From positions 10,910,041 to 10,974,040 of the forward strand of contig CM026565.1 in the NCBI GenBank assembly GCA_015143295.1: a stretch of 64,000 nt of DNA. Reading direction: 5' to 3'. Made by a program: the position numbers and the translations under genes. Below, one piece after another: positions 35,501 to 46,638 of the stretch (within the stretch, counting starts at the first letter, position 1; every line of letters starts with the position of its first letter). The stretch is from Tetracentron sinense. Its lineage: Eukaryota; Streptophyta; Magnoliopsida; Trochodendrales; Trochodendraceae. The notes under the pieces are model-generated. The model ran no database searches. It was not told the DNA's origin and saw only the letters and a program-made list of their open reading frames with translations.

Positions 35501-35824
35501 TTGAAGAGTACCATTTTCTCAAAGCAAGTTACATGCCCGTGATGTGCCGCTAACCAATCCATTCCCAATATCACGTCAAAGTCTTGGAATCCAAGAACTA
35601 TTAGATCAACTGCCAACTAGTGGCTTCCTACTTGAACCACACTATTTCGACACACTTTATTTGTCAATAATGTTTTATCGAGAGGAGTCAAAATGGCTAA
35701 CTCCGGTTCTAGCTGACTAGGCTTCCACAGAAAAGCCTTCTGAAAAACTCGGCGAGACAAACGAATGAGTAGACCCAGGTATCAATCAACACTCGAGCCA
35801 AACACTCATTGACTAGTAGGGTTC
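32530..35824 (-). pseudogene. Element C pol remnant: PR, RT, RNase H, integrase, chromodomain
   Basis: The protease active-site DTG region (about 35772-35785) is broken by an extra base, and a TAG follows near 35617. RT starts in the block 35616-35041; frameshifts near 34955 and 34790 separate it from the 557-aa block 34760-33087 (RT end, RNase H, integrase HHCC and core). That block keeps the SDRDPRF aspartate and the glutamate of GQTERV. The block 33026-32625 holds the integrase C terminus and the start of the chromodomain. About 30 bp are missing from the chromodomain near 32610 before the EEATWERE motif. The coding part starts right after the intron acceptor. Not functional. Confidence 0.93.
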
Positions 35825-35969
35825 CTGAAATTTTAGCTAGCTAAGTCAATCCATGCATCAACAGCGTATACATATAGGTATTTATATATATAACATGCCA
35901 TATACGTACACAAAGAATAATACATAATAATTTATTTACGGGATAATTAAATAAATTATAACTGCGTAC
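35825..35969 (-). other. Candidate spliceosomal intron between gag and protease, element C
   Basis: 145 bp on the minus strand: donor CAAG|GTACGCAG, acceptor AAATTTCAG|GAACC, strongly AT-rich, with a possible branch site (TTGACTTAG) about 25 bp before the acceptor. Splicing joins gag and protease in phase 1 of a glycine codon and continues into Thr-Leu-Leu-Val. Unspliced, gag stops two codons later (35956). This is the cleanest example of the interval. Confidence 0.7.
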
Positions 35970-37219
35970 CTTGCACTACATCGTCAGATGCAAGTGCATC
36001 ACCCTCTGTTAAGGCAAAAACTCGCCCCTGGTTCGCCTGGCGAGACTGAGGTGTAGACCGGGTAGTCTGAGATGACACCTGATATGATCCTGCTGGGTGT
36101 GCTGGTGGCCTAATCCACTGAGACTGGCCTGGTAAATGCCGACTGGGGCAATCCCTGATCATATGGCCCTGGCGACCACAATGAAAGCATCCACCCGATG
36201 CCCTTCGACAATCTCCTGCCGGGTGCCTTCGGCTGCACGAAGTGCAGACCTCGTGTGTATAGGTCGGAGGGGCCGGAGATGGAGCATACCTCATCGTCTG
36301 AGGTGCAACTGGCCGTGGGGCTGGAAGAGCCTGAGGTCGCGGTGCCTGAGGCACATACTGCCAGGGAGCTAGAGGTGCATAAGTCGGCCTTCATCGGTGG
36401 TGTTGGCCATGTATACTGATAAGGGCCGGTACGAGCCCGCCTCTTTGAAGGTGCTGAACTACTAGCTTGGCCTCTCGCCAACTCCCTCTTCTTGGACACT
36501 GTCTCTGAATTGGCCTCGACCAATAAGGCCTTGTCTACTACCTCAGGGTAGGTAGCATGTCTGAAAACCGAAACCTTCTCCATGATAACATCTTTGAGCC
36601 CTTGCTCAAACCTTCTTGCCTTCATTGCCTCGGTGGCAACCATGTGAGTCGCGAAGCGTGATAGCTCCGAGAACTTGGCCTCGTATTGAGCCACCGACAT
36701 CAAACCTTGCTCGAGGTTGATGAATTCTCTCTCTTTCTTTTGCCGTGCTCCAATCGGAAAATACTTCTTGTAAAAGCCGTCCTTGAACTCATCCCAAGTC
36801 CAAGGTTGACCCTGCATGGTCAAATCTCGCGTCCTCAACGCGGAAAACCACCAATGGTGGGCTTCGCCCTCTAGCATGAAAGCTGCCCATGCTACTCTCT
36901 CCTCCTCTGTGGGTGAGAGAACCGTGAAAATGTTCTCCATCTAGAGGATCCACGCCTCCGCAGCAAGAGGGTCCACACTCCCATGGAAGGATGGAGGCCT
37001 CAATCTCCTGAATGCCTCAACTCCAGCGGTACGATATACTGGAGCTGCGGGCGGTGGAGTAGGTGCCGCCGATGATGGTATAGCCTGCCGAGCCACCAGG
37101 ATGGCGAGAGTCTCAGCAATAGAACCTAAGACCTGAGAGAGGTCCGACTGCTCATCCTCATCTCGTGAAGACGAAGAAGCTCTGGTAAGTGGTCCACGAC
37201 CCCGTGTGCCCCGCCTCAT
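35970..37219 (-). pseudogene. Element C gag remnant
   Basis: Starts MRRGTRGRG at 37219. A TAG at 36941-36943 (after EAWIL) and a frameshift near 36385 break it. The gag domain block is 36940-36400 (EGEAHHWW, QYEAKFSELSRFATHMVATE). The C-terminal block 36354-35970 contains a zinc knuckle CFHCGRQGHMIRDC with the CX2CX4HX4C spacing intact, preceded by a CTSCSRRHPAGDC pair. Gag would package element RNA. It ends at the intron donor. Confidence 0.92.
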
Positions 37220-37556
37220 GACTAAAGTCCTGAGAACAATAGCACAACATGATTCTAACTTGAAACCACAATTTCTCGTATTTCCATTTCACAATAATTC
37301 AAGTGGCATTATTGATATAATGTTAATATACATCGCATTAAGTCATCAGAGTATTTATAATATTATACTTTGGTGTTCTAGCGATCCTAAGACTCGTACT
37401 TGGTTGAAACAACCATTTTGACTAAGACTAAAGTTTAGTCTTACACTTGGATCAAGACTCTCTTCCGACTTACTTTCTTCCTAACTTGTTTCCTGACATA
37501 TGCTCTTATCAAGCCGTGGTATTCGATTCTAAGTGACCCTAAAGACCTAAAGCCTA

Positions 37557-37569
37557 AGCTCTGATACCA
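37557..37569 (-). other. Primer-binding site of element C
   Basis: Minus strand TGGTATCAGAGCT, complementary to the 3' end of initiator-Met tRNA, four bases from the LTR end. The leader between it and gag (37220-37556) shows no ORF. Confidence 0.9.
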
Positions 37570-37573
37570 CTTT

Positions 37574-39770
37574 TGTCGCGACCCAAAACCCACCCTAGGA
37601 GTTAGAGTGAATCGCGGACGACTAAATCATGACTTACATGACTTGCTTGACAAACCACCTGCAAAACACCCACCGAGCATATACAATAGAGGATAACAGC
37701 GGAAGCATAACTATAAGACACAGCGGAAGTCTAACAAACCTCTAAGTATATACACATGGTCCAAGTTTTAATACAAAGAAATCAAAACAAAGAAAGTGCG
37801 GACATGCCCGCCAAAATACATTGATATAATCACTAATGCTCACCCACAACTAATCCACTCAGAATCTAACACCACCTACTGATAACCCTCTACGGGAGGT
37901 TCCTCCAAAGGTTCCTCGATGTACTCCTCCTCCACCCAAGGGCTCGGAGCACAGACATCAAAAGGAGCAGCTGCTCCGCCATCACCTACCGACATAAGAA
38001 GTACGGCTGAGCATGGAATACTCAGCGGGTACTAAGCACTAACCAACAGTCATAGCATACGGATAGCATACATAAAGCAGGAAACAATTCACGCATATAA
38101 AGCAGGAATGATTCATATCATGACAATAAAGTAAAGCAATATAATTCATCATGTTGCATTCATAAAAGCCGGTAAAACCCTTGAAATCTTGTGCACTTGA
38201 CTTGACTGCAATTACCCTTTTTATGCTTGAAACCTCGTCTACCGTGTCATGCGTGTCATACTTGTATCATGCGTGTATCATGCTTGCTTGTTCTGAAAAG
38301 TAATCTACTTGTGAGGGAAGGGAGACCCTTCTTCCTAGAATGCTCATGCTTGTCCTTCCACTTGTGAGATTCACTTGTGAGATGTCCTTGCAGATGCACT
38401 TGCGAGGGAAGGGAGACCCTTCTTATGATATGTATGCACTTGCGAGGGAAGGGAGACCCTTCTTATGAAAATGCATGACTGTCTTGTCCTTGCCAAAAGC
38501 GAGGTAAAACATATCGTCGGATATGCCCCACCTCTAAATCTCATTCTTGAAAACCTCGGTAAATCATGTCATGTATGCGTGCTCGTGAGGTCGTGTGCAT
38601 ACGTGCATTTGGAATTAAATATGGCATTTGAGTAATTCATAACACATAACATCAATGATTTAGAGCAATTTAGTATTCATATCATTTAGGGAAAGCGAAT
38701 AATCACACTATCATGACCCTAGCAATTTCCATAAATCTTAAACATGCAATCTCTTAATTTATATTCATTTCATTCACCTTGGCATTTCATCAAACATGGT
38801 GCATTCATTATTTATCAACCCTACAACATGCTTTTCTAGGTGGGTTATGCTCACATCATACGTGTTTGTTCATTATGGATACAATGCCCTCCCCATTTCA
38901 TTCATCACATCATTTCACACGGCATCCAATCGCCAATTCCGTCTCCATTCACCATTCACACCCATCCATCTCATAGCACATGTGTAAATGAAAGAAAACA
39001 AAGAGAAATAAAGTAAAAGAAGGAACTATAACTAGGAGGGTAGCAAGAAGTACCGACCTTGAAGAAATGAGGAAGAAACCCCTTCCAAAAACGACCGTGA
39101 GGTGCTGCCCTAGCTTAGGGAACGCTCTCCACGGGTGCTTGAGCCGTGATCTTGGAGAAAAGCCGGACTTGAAGTGATCCAGGTTCTCAAAACCCCTTTG
39201 ATTTCTCTTCCAAAGACGCTCCCTAGGTTGGAATCGCCTTCTCCCCTTTCTCCTATTCTCTCAAACTCTCTAAGTGTCGAATGATGCCCTAAAGGCTCGG
39301 GTAAGACTCTTAAGGTAAGAGTAAACCGACCAAAAGACCATAATACCCTTACTGAAATTTCTGCAAAAATACGAGTACCGAGCGATCGGTGTTAATGACC
39401 GATCGATCGGTTGCCTACCGAGCGATCGGTGTGTTGACCGAGCTCTCGACCAAAAATCAACTCTCTAGAAAATTTCCCCATACAAAAATCTTGACCAGTC
39501 GATAGCTACCGATCGATCGGTTTTGGACTGATCGATCGCTCTACGGACCGAGCGATCAGTTGCCTGTAGGTCCAGACTGTTTTGGCCATATCTTTTGACT
39601 CGCTCGTCGGATTTTGACGATTCAACTTGTGTTGGGTTCGTACTTCAAAAGGAACATTTCTCATGTTTCGGAATGTTCAATTTCTTCCTTATTTATTAAT
39701 TGTACTACTTTAAAGGCAAAATGGCTATAAAAGTGTCATGCATTAAATGTGAAAGGTCCGGGGCTCTACA
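37574..39770 (-). repeat. Element C right LTR (5' LTR)
   Basis: 2,197 bp, about 42 bp longer than its partner because one GAAGGGAGACCCTTC hairpin unit is duplicated (units at 38311-38333, 38401-38424 and 38441-38465). Otherwise it is closely similar to 30275-32429. Confidence 0.97.
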
Positions 39771-41461
39771 GAAACACTAGGACAGATCAAGCCGTTATCT
39801 AATAGGTCTTGCAACTGAATCTTCAGTTCTTGCAACTCAGCCAGAGCCATCCGATACGGTGTTTTAGATATCGAGTCTACACCTGGAGTAACATCGATTG
39901 TAAAATCAATTTCTCTAGTAGGAGGGAGTCCTGGTAATTCATCAGGAAACACATCTCGAAACTCTCTGACCACCGGGGTATTCCCTAAAGTGTCATCTTC
40001 ATCTTTATCAACCACCACTGCGGCTAAATACCCAGTACACCCCTTATCTAGAAGGTGACATGCTGTAATTGTTGATATTAGCTTGGGTGCTTGCCCTTGG
40101 ACAATCCCATGCATTTCGAACCCTGGGATGTCCAGAATTCGAAATATCACTTTCTTGGCATTACAATCTACCACTGCATGGTAATTAGCCAACAAATCCA
40201 TCCCTAGGATAACATCATAATCCTTCATGTCTAACATGATCAGATCTACTAACATCCGTACACTATTGACAAGTATGGGACACCTATCATAGACTGTTTT
40301 TGTGCACAGAACTTTCCCTGATGGTGTAGATATAGACATCATGCTTTTGAGTGTATCAGGCTTGTAACTTATGTGTTTAGCAAAACGAGTAGAGACAAAC
40401 GAATGTGTAGCACCAGTGTCAATCAAAGCATAAGCAGGTACTTGAAATACCGAAAGTTTACCTTCGATGACACCTTCAGTCTATTGTGCCTCTTCCTGGG
40501 TAATTGCAAACACTCTTCCTTTTCCGCCTTCCAACACTAGTGGTTGAGCCTTAGGGCAGTCCTTTATGCAGTGTCCAGGCTTTCCGCATTGGAAGCAAAC
40601 CTTCGCTCTACAGTCCTTGGTCAAATGGCCCTGACCATATTTCTCGCACTTAAGCCCCAATCTTCCTGTAGACCCTTGGCTTTTCATGTCCTCAAACTTT
40701 CGTTCCCCAGTAAACTGCCAGTTATTCTCCTTTATCCAGGGCTTCCCAACTGTGCCTTTGCCAGCACTAGACTGTGCCAGTTCTTCATGCACTCGCTCTA
40801 CTCTGAGTGCTCTATCTAATATCTTTGAGAATGAGGTAAATCGTTGAGCTGCCAATTTCCCTCTGATAGCCGGCTTCAATCCCTCTTCAAATTTCTCAAC
40901 CCTCCACTGCTCATCCTCGACAAATCTCGCAGCGAACCTCGAGAGTTGATTAAACTTTTGTTCATACTCGCTAACCGACATATTTCCTTGGGTCAGCTGA
41001 AGAAACTCCATCTCCTTTCTCTTTTTCATCGACACTGAAAAATAGCGCTCATAAAACAATTCAGTAAATTTTGCCCAAGTCACAGGCCTCTGATGCGGTG
41101 GAACTGTCCTTTCCACTGTGGTCCACCAATGTTCCGCTTCTCCTTCAAGTAGAAAGATAGTGAACTAGGGCTTGTCATTTTCTGGCAAGGACATAGCCCT
41201 AAAAACTTTTTCCAGACTTCTGATCCAGTTCTCCGCCTTCAGCAGATCAGTAGTGCCCGAAAAGGCCGATGGTCCAAGCCTCTTAAACTTCTCCAATCGG
41301 GTCACATTCCCATGCTCTGGCATGGTAGCGACGGGGATACAACTACCATTCCCATTTCCAGTCATATTCTGGGCTTGTTGTTGCTGAATTAGGTTGGCTA
41401 GGGCTGTAATAGCCTCGAATGCCCCAGCCAAGGTATTCTCGGGTGCTCGTCGAGGTGGCAT
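39771..41461 (-). pseudogene. Element B gag and protease (5' part of gag-pol)
   Basis: One frame from MPPRRAPENT (41461) to the element C junction, broken by TAG at about 41165 and 40481. Gag domain: EHWW near 41130 and YEQKFNQLSRFAARFVEDE near 40980-40915. Two zinc knuckles lie at about 40660-40550: the first is degenerate (second Cys is Tyr), and the second, CFQCGKPGHCIKDC, is intact. Protease follows with LIDTGATHSFVS near 40420-40390. The frame runs straight from knuckle to protease without the intron-like interval seen in A, C and D. The end of the block is the start of RT, which continues at 30274 on the other side of element C. Confidence 0.92.
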
Positions 41462-41695
41462 GATTCACCTATAATTATAAAGTAACGAACTTTTAATAAT
41501 AAAATGAAACTGAAATGCACTGAGAATTCGTTATCCAAAAAGAGACATTTCATTCATTTCATCTTTAATATATACATACCACACCATATACATGAACATA
41601 CTACATCATAGTATACAAAACATCATCTCCGCTGTACAAGTATATACACCAAAAATCTATGAGTCGAGTGATAAGAAGACCGCCTAGGGCATCTA

Positions 41696-42070
41696 CTATA
41701 TTCCAAAACCATACAGATGCACTACAGTCTCCCCTCCCGACTCCCTACTCCTGCATCTAAACCTCAGTCGAGGTAGACAGACACTCGCCTCCACCGACTT
41801 CTTCTTACTCTGCTTACGGTTGTTTAAAATCGCACGATACTCTCGTGCCGTAAGCCTCTTAGATGATAGGGGTGGAGGTATCCAACCAGTCCCATCCGGA
41901 CTAGGCCGAATATCTGCTAGTGCCCGCTTGACCTGCCCTAAAATCTCACGACGTACCCGAGCCGGTACTGCAAGCTCCATCGGGGGTGGCATCCAGGCAG
42001 TTCCGTCCGGATTTATCCGGACAACCTTCGGCTTAGTGGCCGCCTTGATCGTTGAGTCATCCCAAGCCAC
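41696..42070 (-). CDS. Leader ORF of element B with two internal repeats, function unknown
   Basis: A 124-residue frame between the PBS and gag. No ATG is available: the assigned start is GTG, and the open frame reaches about ten codons further upstream to a stop. It contains two tandem repeats of about 37 residues, each with a PDGT(A/G)W(M/I)PPP core followed by a basic helix-like stretch (VRREILGQVKRA and AREYRAILNNRK). The two cores differ mainly at third codon positions, which suggests past selection on the protein. A Lys-rich patch (KQSKKK) follows. The leaders of A, C, D and E are much shorter and lack it. I do not recognise the protein. It could be a captured fragment, an accessory ORF or chance. 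Confidence 0.4.
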   Translation of the reverse strand: MAWDDSTIKAATKPKVVRINPDGTAWMPPPMELAVPARVRREILGQVKRALADIRPSPDGTGWIPPPLSSKRLTAREYRAILNNRKQSKKKSVEASVCLPRLRFRCRSRESGGETVVHLYGFGI

Positions 42071-42300
42071 TGTGGATAACGGCGACTCAATATGGCTGTC
42101 ATCTGCTCATAGTGCTACCAATCCTCCTTGGTGGGGACTCTGGGCATTAACGACATCCCTGCACATACACACAATTTCCAAATCACTATCTGATTTCGAA
42201 ATAAGTGATGTATAGTAATACATCTAGCCACACAACTAAAAATCATGTACTACGGTATTTCATGAACAAGTATGGTTTGTTATGATGGTTATTGCTCTTA

Positions 42301-42313
42301 GGCTCTGATACCA
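42301..42313 (-). other. Primer-binding site of element B
   Basis: Minus strand TGGTATCAGAGCC, complementary to initiator-Met tRNA, two bases from the LTR end. Confidence 0.9.
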
Positions 42314-42315
42314 AC

Positions 42316-45090
42316 TGTGACGCCCCGAACCCGCACCTAGGGAATCAAGTTCCGAGATGCGTGTTCGTTCGTCAAATCATGCAAGCGGAAAACTTTACCA
42401 GCGAAAATGCAGAAAATTTAACCATTTATCAGATGCTTCCAAAAAGCAAATAACACCTGTCATCACAATAGTCATCATACAAACGATATACCTGTATTAT
42501 TTACATCAAGTTTATTTTACAAAAGTAGGCGCCTCTATCACGCCAGGTACAACTTGTACAAGCTTCCAAAATGTCCAAATAGACTTTTCACTTACTGGTC
42601 AGCAGCTCCAAGATCTACTGACACAAAAAGTCAGTGAGCTATAAAGCCCAATAAAACCATAATCCTTCTAAACTATTTTCCACATAATAACATGCATCAA
42701 TAATGATATAATAAGCAGTTCAATTTGCAGGTTACAGTAAAATAAAACAGTATATAATAAATTGTGACCCAAGGTCACTTAGGGTTACGTGACCCTAATA
42801 GAGGTTCCCGACCTCACATTACTTTCCAATTATGAGGTTCAGTTATGAATGTATTATATTACCAAATTATCGTTTCGATCATCAATCATGTTTCATTTCG
42901 AGTCCTAAGACTCTATTAATTGGCCACAGCCCACAAATGTTTAGCTTAAAGTCTCTAAATCATAACCATAATACATTGAGTCATTTAGACTCACACACGC
43001 TGTTCCGGCTCTCACCTGAACATGACCAAACCTTGGGTATACCAACCCAACTCACCTGGAATCCGATGATTCCATACCGAACCATAAGCCCACCAACTCA
43101 GACAAATACACCAACCCTGAGTATACCAACTCAGACCACTTCGTATCTGAAGCTTACACACACAACATGGGCATTCACCCAATAAAGACATATTTTTCCA
43201 TTCAATTGACTGGCCACATCTACCGTGTATTCGCCGCCATCGCCCTGGGTATCAGTTATGAAGGAACCCCGACCAACCTGCCTACCGTCATCTTCTGGCT
43301 AGTCTACGGAAGAACCCCGACATCTATACCAATGCCGACATCTCCTGACGTTCCACCAAGAAGGGATCCCGATAGACACGGTGCCGACATATTCTAACCC
43401 ACCGAGAGAGGAACCCCGGACTATACACTATCTGATGTTCAGCCACTTTAAACTCCCTATGACTCTGACATCTCCTGACTATCAGTCACGGAGGAACCAT
43501 GGGCCATGCAGGACACCGCCACTCCTGACCTAGTCCAAGAGGCACCATGGACGACCTAGAAAAATAGACCGACATCTCCCGACTATCAGTCACGGAGGAA
43601 CCCCGGGCCTTACTGGACACCGTCTCTCCTGACCTAGTCAAAGAGTAACCACGGACTATACTTAACCCTGGTTAGATTTTTTAACCACAGGTTAACCCCA
43701 GTTAACCCAAGCCTCGCTTGATTAACTGAAATACTTGGGCCGTGCGCCCGTGAACTAACTCCAGTAACACACCGTCCCATTAGGGAGCATTTTCAAGCTA
43801 ATGGATGTCTCCATAGCCTTACAACACATGCAAAACAATTTTTCGTCACCCTAGAGTGGCGATACAATTTACCTGGGACCCGATCTGGGCTCCCCGAGGG
43901 ACCACATAAAATCACAACATCACATAGGGGTCTCCGCCCCTTTTTCATTCACGTCGAAAGACATGCATATACATCACATGAAATAATATAGCAAAATAAG
44001 CGGAAAAAGAGAAGAAAAGAGGGGTTTTACCTGCTTCACGTGTTTCGAGCCAGCTAGTGCAAAAACAGGTACCACCAACACGTCCGGGAGGGCGATCTAC
44101 CCCAAGATAAAGCTCCTCTCTCTAACTTTCACTTTTTCTCTCTACCATTTTCTCTCTCTCTCTACATGCAAATCAAGGCATCGGAGAAGAATTTAGACGC
44201 TGCCAACGCGTCGGGGACGTCGAAAAACCCTAAGGGGACCTCCCTTTCCCTTTCTCTCTCTTCCTTTCTCTCCCCTCTTTCTCTCTCTTCCTTTCTCTCT
44301 CCTCACTTTCTCTCTCTAAAGTGCTGTGGCAGAACCTCCCTTGTTTACAGAACGTGAGAAAATGGGGGAGGTTGGCCTCCATTATATATAGATAAGGTCA
44401 TGTGCATAGCACATGACCATATTTAATGGTCCCGTTGACCAAGTCAACGGTTGACCGTTTGACTATTTTTTTGCCTTCTCTTATGTATACGGCCTCCGTA
44501 GTCCTACTTAATGACATCCGATTTTGACGAAACTTTAGGTGCCCGAACTTGGAGCAGTCCGACACCTACTGTAAAAATTTCGGGGAAAAATACTGAGTTT
44601 TGACAGCTGCACTTTAGTCCGGAAGAAAATTACAAAACCCACTAATTTTCTGATTTCGGACACAAAACACGCTGTCGCTTCTTCGTTTGAGATAACTAAC
44701 TGCCGAGACGACAGACATTAGTCCCCACAGCCGATCGACACGCATTAGTGTCAACTGCACGGACTTCTATTAGGATCTCCAACAGATATTGGGTCCCACT
44801 TAATTTCTGGAAATATAGAAATTTTCCATTTTTCTCAATTTTATCACACATAATGGCCCCGCGGTCCCGCGAAATGGTACCTTACGGAACCGATACGGTA
44901 GGGGTGTGTCCCGGCAGTCGACCGGCACACTGTGTGCGATTTTTGCCAAAATATACTGAGATTTCTTCGGTTCACTTCAATCCCGAGAAAAATCCACTTT
45001 TTACTAATTTAATAAATAATTAACTAATTAACCTCGATTAAGGACCCATAAACACATAATTTTATTATAATAAAATTCTGGGTCGTTACA
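42316..45090 (-). repeat. Element B right LTR (5' LTR)
   Basis: 2,775 bp, TGTGACGCCCCG...GGTCGTTACA, with scattered differences from the left LTR and extra CTCTCT-type repeats near 44250-44300 that account for most of the length difference. TATA-like sequence at 44381-44391; TTGAC cluster at 44433-44465. Confidence 0.95.
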
Positions 45091-45494
45091 AGATTAGCCT
45101 ACCAAGCGACAGAAGTTGTAATGCATACTTTAAAGTTTTTATGTTTGATGTACAAACTTTCAAGTAACCTTTTACTCATATCTATAACATTTACATCGTC
45201 TTTTTGTGTCCCTCCTTTATTATTCTTTTTTATGTTGCCAAGGGGGAGAAAAATGTGAATGTATGTTCTAGTGAATGTTAATTATTGGTTTTATTCTTCT
45301 TGATTCCATAAGTTAAGACTCTTTGTTGAATTAATAATTCATGTATATTCTTGGAATTTGATCTATTACCTCTCTTAGCTTAAAATTTTTTAATGCATTT
45401 GTTGAGGGGGAGCTATCCTCAAATTTTTAGATATTAAGGGGGAGCACACCCCAAGTCCTTCATATTATTATGTCATCATCAAAAATGGGGAGAT
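45091..45494 (+). other. Sirevirus 3' untranslated region with multiple polypurine tracts
   Basis: Resumes the Sirevirus after element B (starting with the duplicated AGATT). It holds four purine tracts: 45240-45254 (AGGGGGAGAAAAA), 45405-45413 (GAGGGGGAG), 45436-45444 (AAGGGGGAG) and 45481-45493 (AAAAATGGGGAGA), the last next to the 3' LTR. Repeated polypurine tracts are a known Sirevirus trait. No ORF seen. Confidence 0.8.
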
Positions 45495-45821
45495 TGTTAG
45501 CCTCAAGGTTATAACTCTAAGTACCCTATATTGTTTCGATGATAACACAATAATGAAATGACTCTTGATATACTAATATTTTCATTGAGTATGTAAAATT
45601 CCAGTAAAGCAGTCCTTGTAGAATAAAATTTCAAGATATGAAGGATTGAAGAGCCTAAGTCATCAAGGTCACAAGTTCAAATGCTAGTACTTCCAAAAGC
45701 TTCAAAAGCTCAAGACAATGCATGAAGATCCACCAAAGAGTGAAGCTTCTCAAATCAAGATTGAAGATCATTTTTTTCATGAAGACTAGTAGCTAAGAAA
45801 AAGTGTCTAGGACCTTGTAAT
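45495..45821 (+). repeat. Sirevirus 3' LTR, start only
   Basis: Starts TGTTAGCC directly after the last polypurine tract. The first 327 bp are present before element D begins at 45822. The rest would lie right of the window, beyond elements D and E. Confidence 0.75.
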
Positions 45822-46510
45822 TGTAACGACCCTAAAATCCTACAAGGCTAAAATAGGACTTTGGAATCGTCACATTACTTAAACCTGCTTAAAAACCATG
45901 CATACAAGGCTTCCTACACGAGTCTCCAAAAATGAGAGTAATAAAATTTTGATATATAAACTATAACCAACCTGCACAAGTCTACGGTCAACATATACAA
46001 TCCACTATAAACCAACAAGTATGAAAAATACAACTATAAAAGTCTACTGAGCAACATCCTCAAAAGTCTATTTCAAAACTCTCTCAACTAAACAAAGCAT
46101 AAACTAAGAGGTATAAGACACCCAAGCCTCCGGCTCCTTCCTCAAAAGGCTCACCTTCTCCTGCTACCTCAATGTAAGCTTCCTCAATCCACAGCGCCGC
46201 CGTGTACTCCTACTCTAAACCTGCCAAGACAAAAGTCCGGCTGAGTACAAAAGTGCTCGGTGTATATAAAATCCAACCAACAATAATAATATACCTGCAC
46301 TTAGTTAGAAACATATCCAATAGCATAATAACATAATTAGAGTACGGAAGAACGTGTGCACATATACATCATATCATCACCTTGACTCGTGTACTTGTGA
46401 GAATCTTAGACTTAGAAGACAATACACTTATGAGCTGCTTATGCTTATGAGACCACGTGCTTGTGAGATGCTCATGCTTATGCACTTATTCAGATCATAC
46501 AATGATGTAA

Positions 46511-46638
46511 CATGCCATTCTTGGTGGATACGGACCATGTCTAAGAAATCATATGTTTGGCATGCCGTTCTTGGCGGATACGAACCATGCTTAAGGATCA
46601 AATGGTTGACATGCCGTTCTTGGCGGATACGGACCATG
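46511..46638. repeat. Three-unit minisatellite in element D left LTR
   Basis: Three copies of a 29-bp unit, CATGCCGTTCTTGG followed by CGGATACGGACCATG, spaced by 20-21 bp. Each can fold as CATG..CCGT / ACGG.CATG. The right LTR has the same three units at 53907-54034. Confidence 0.85.

Larger units (their letters stand above)
30275..39770 (-). mobile_element. Element C: Tekay-type chromovirus nested in element B
   Basis: 9,496 bp between GAAAC duplications. LTRs at 30275-32429 and 37574-39770, PBS at 37557-37569, polypurine tract at 32430-32441, gag at 35970-37219 and pol at 32530-35824, all minus strand. Several frameshifts and stops plus a small deletion in the chromodomain make it inactive. 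Confidence 0.97.
24784..45090 (-). mobile_element. Element B: chromovirus nested in the Sirevirus, itself split by element C
   Basis: Bounded by LTRs of 2,749 and 2,775 bp and the duplication AGATT. Without the 9.5-kb element C and one copy of its duplication it would be about 10.8 kb. Gag-PR lies at 39771-41461 and RT to chromodomain at 27579-30274, all minus strand. An extra reading frame sits in the leader. Unlike A, C and D it has no intron-like interval between gag and protease. Confidence 0.95.
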
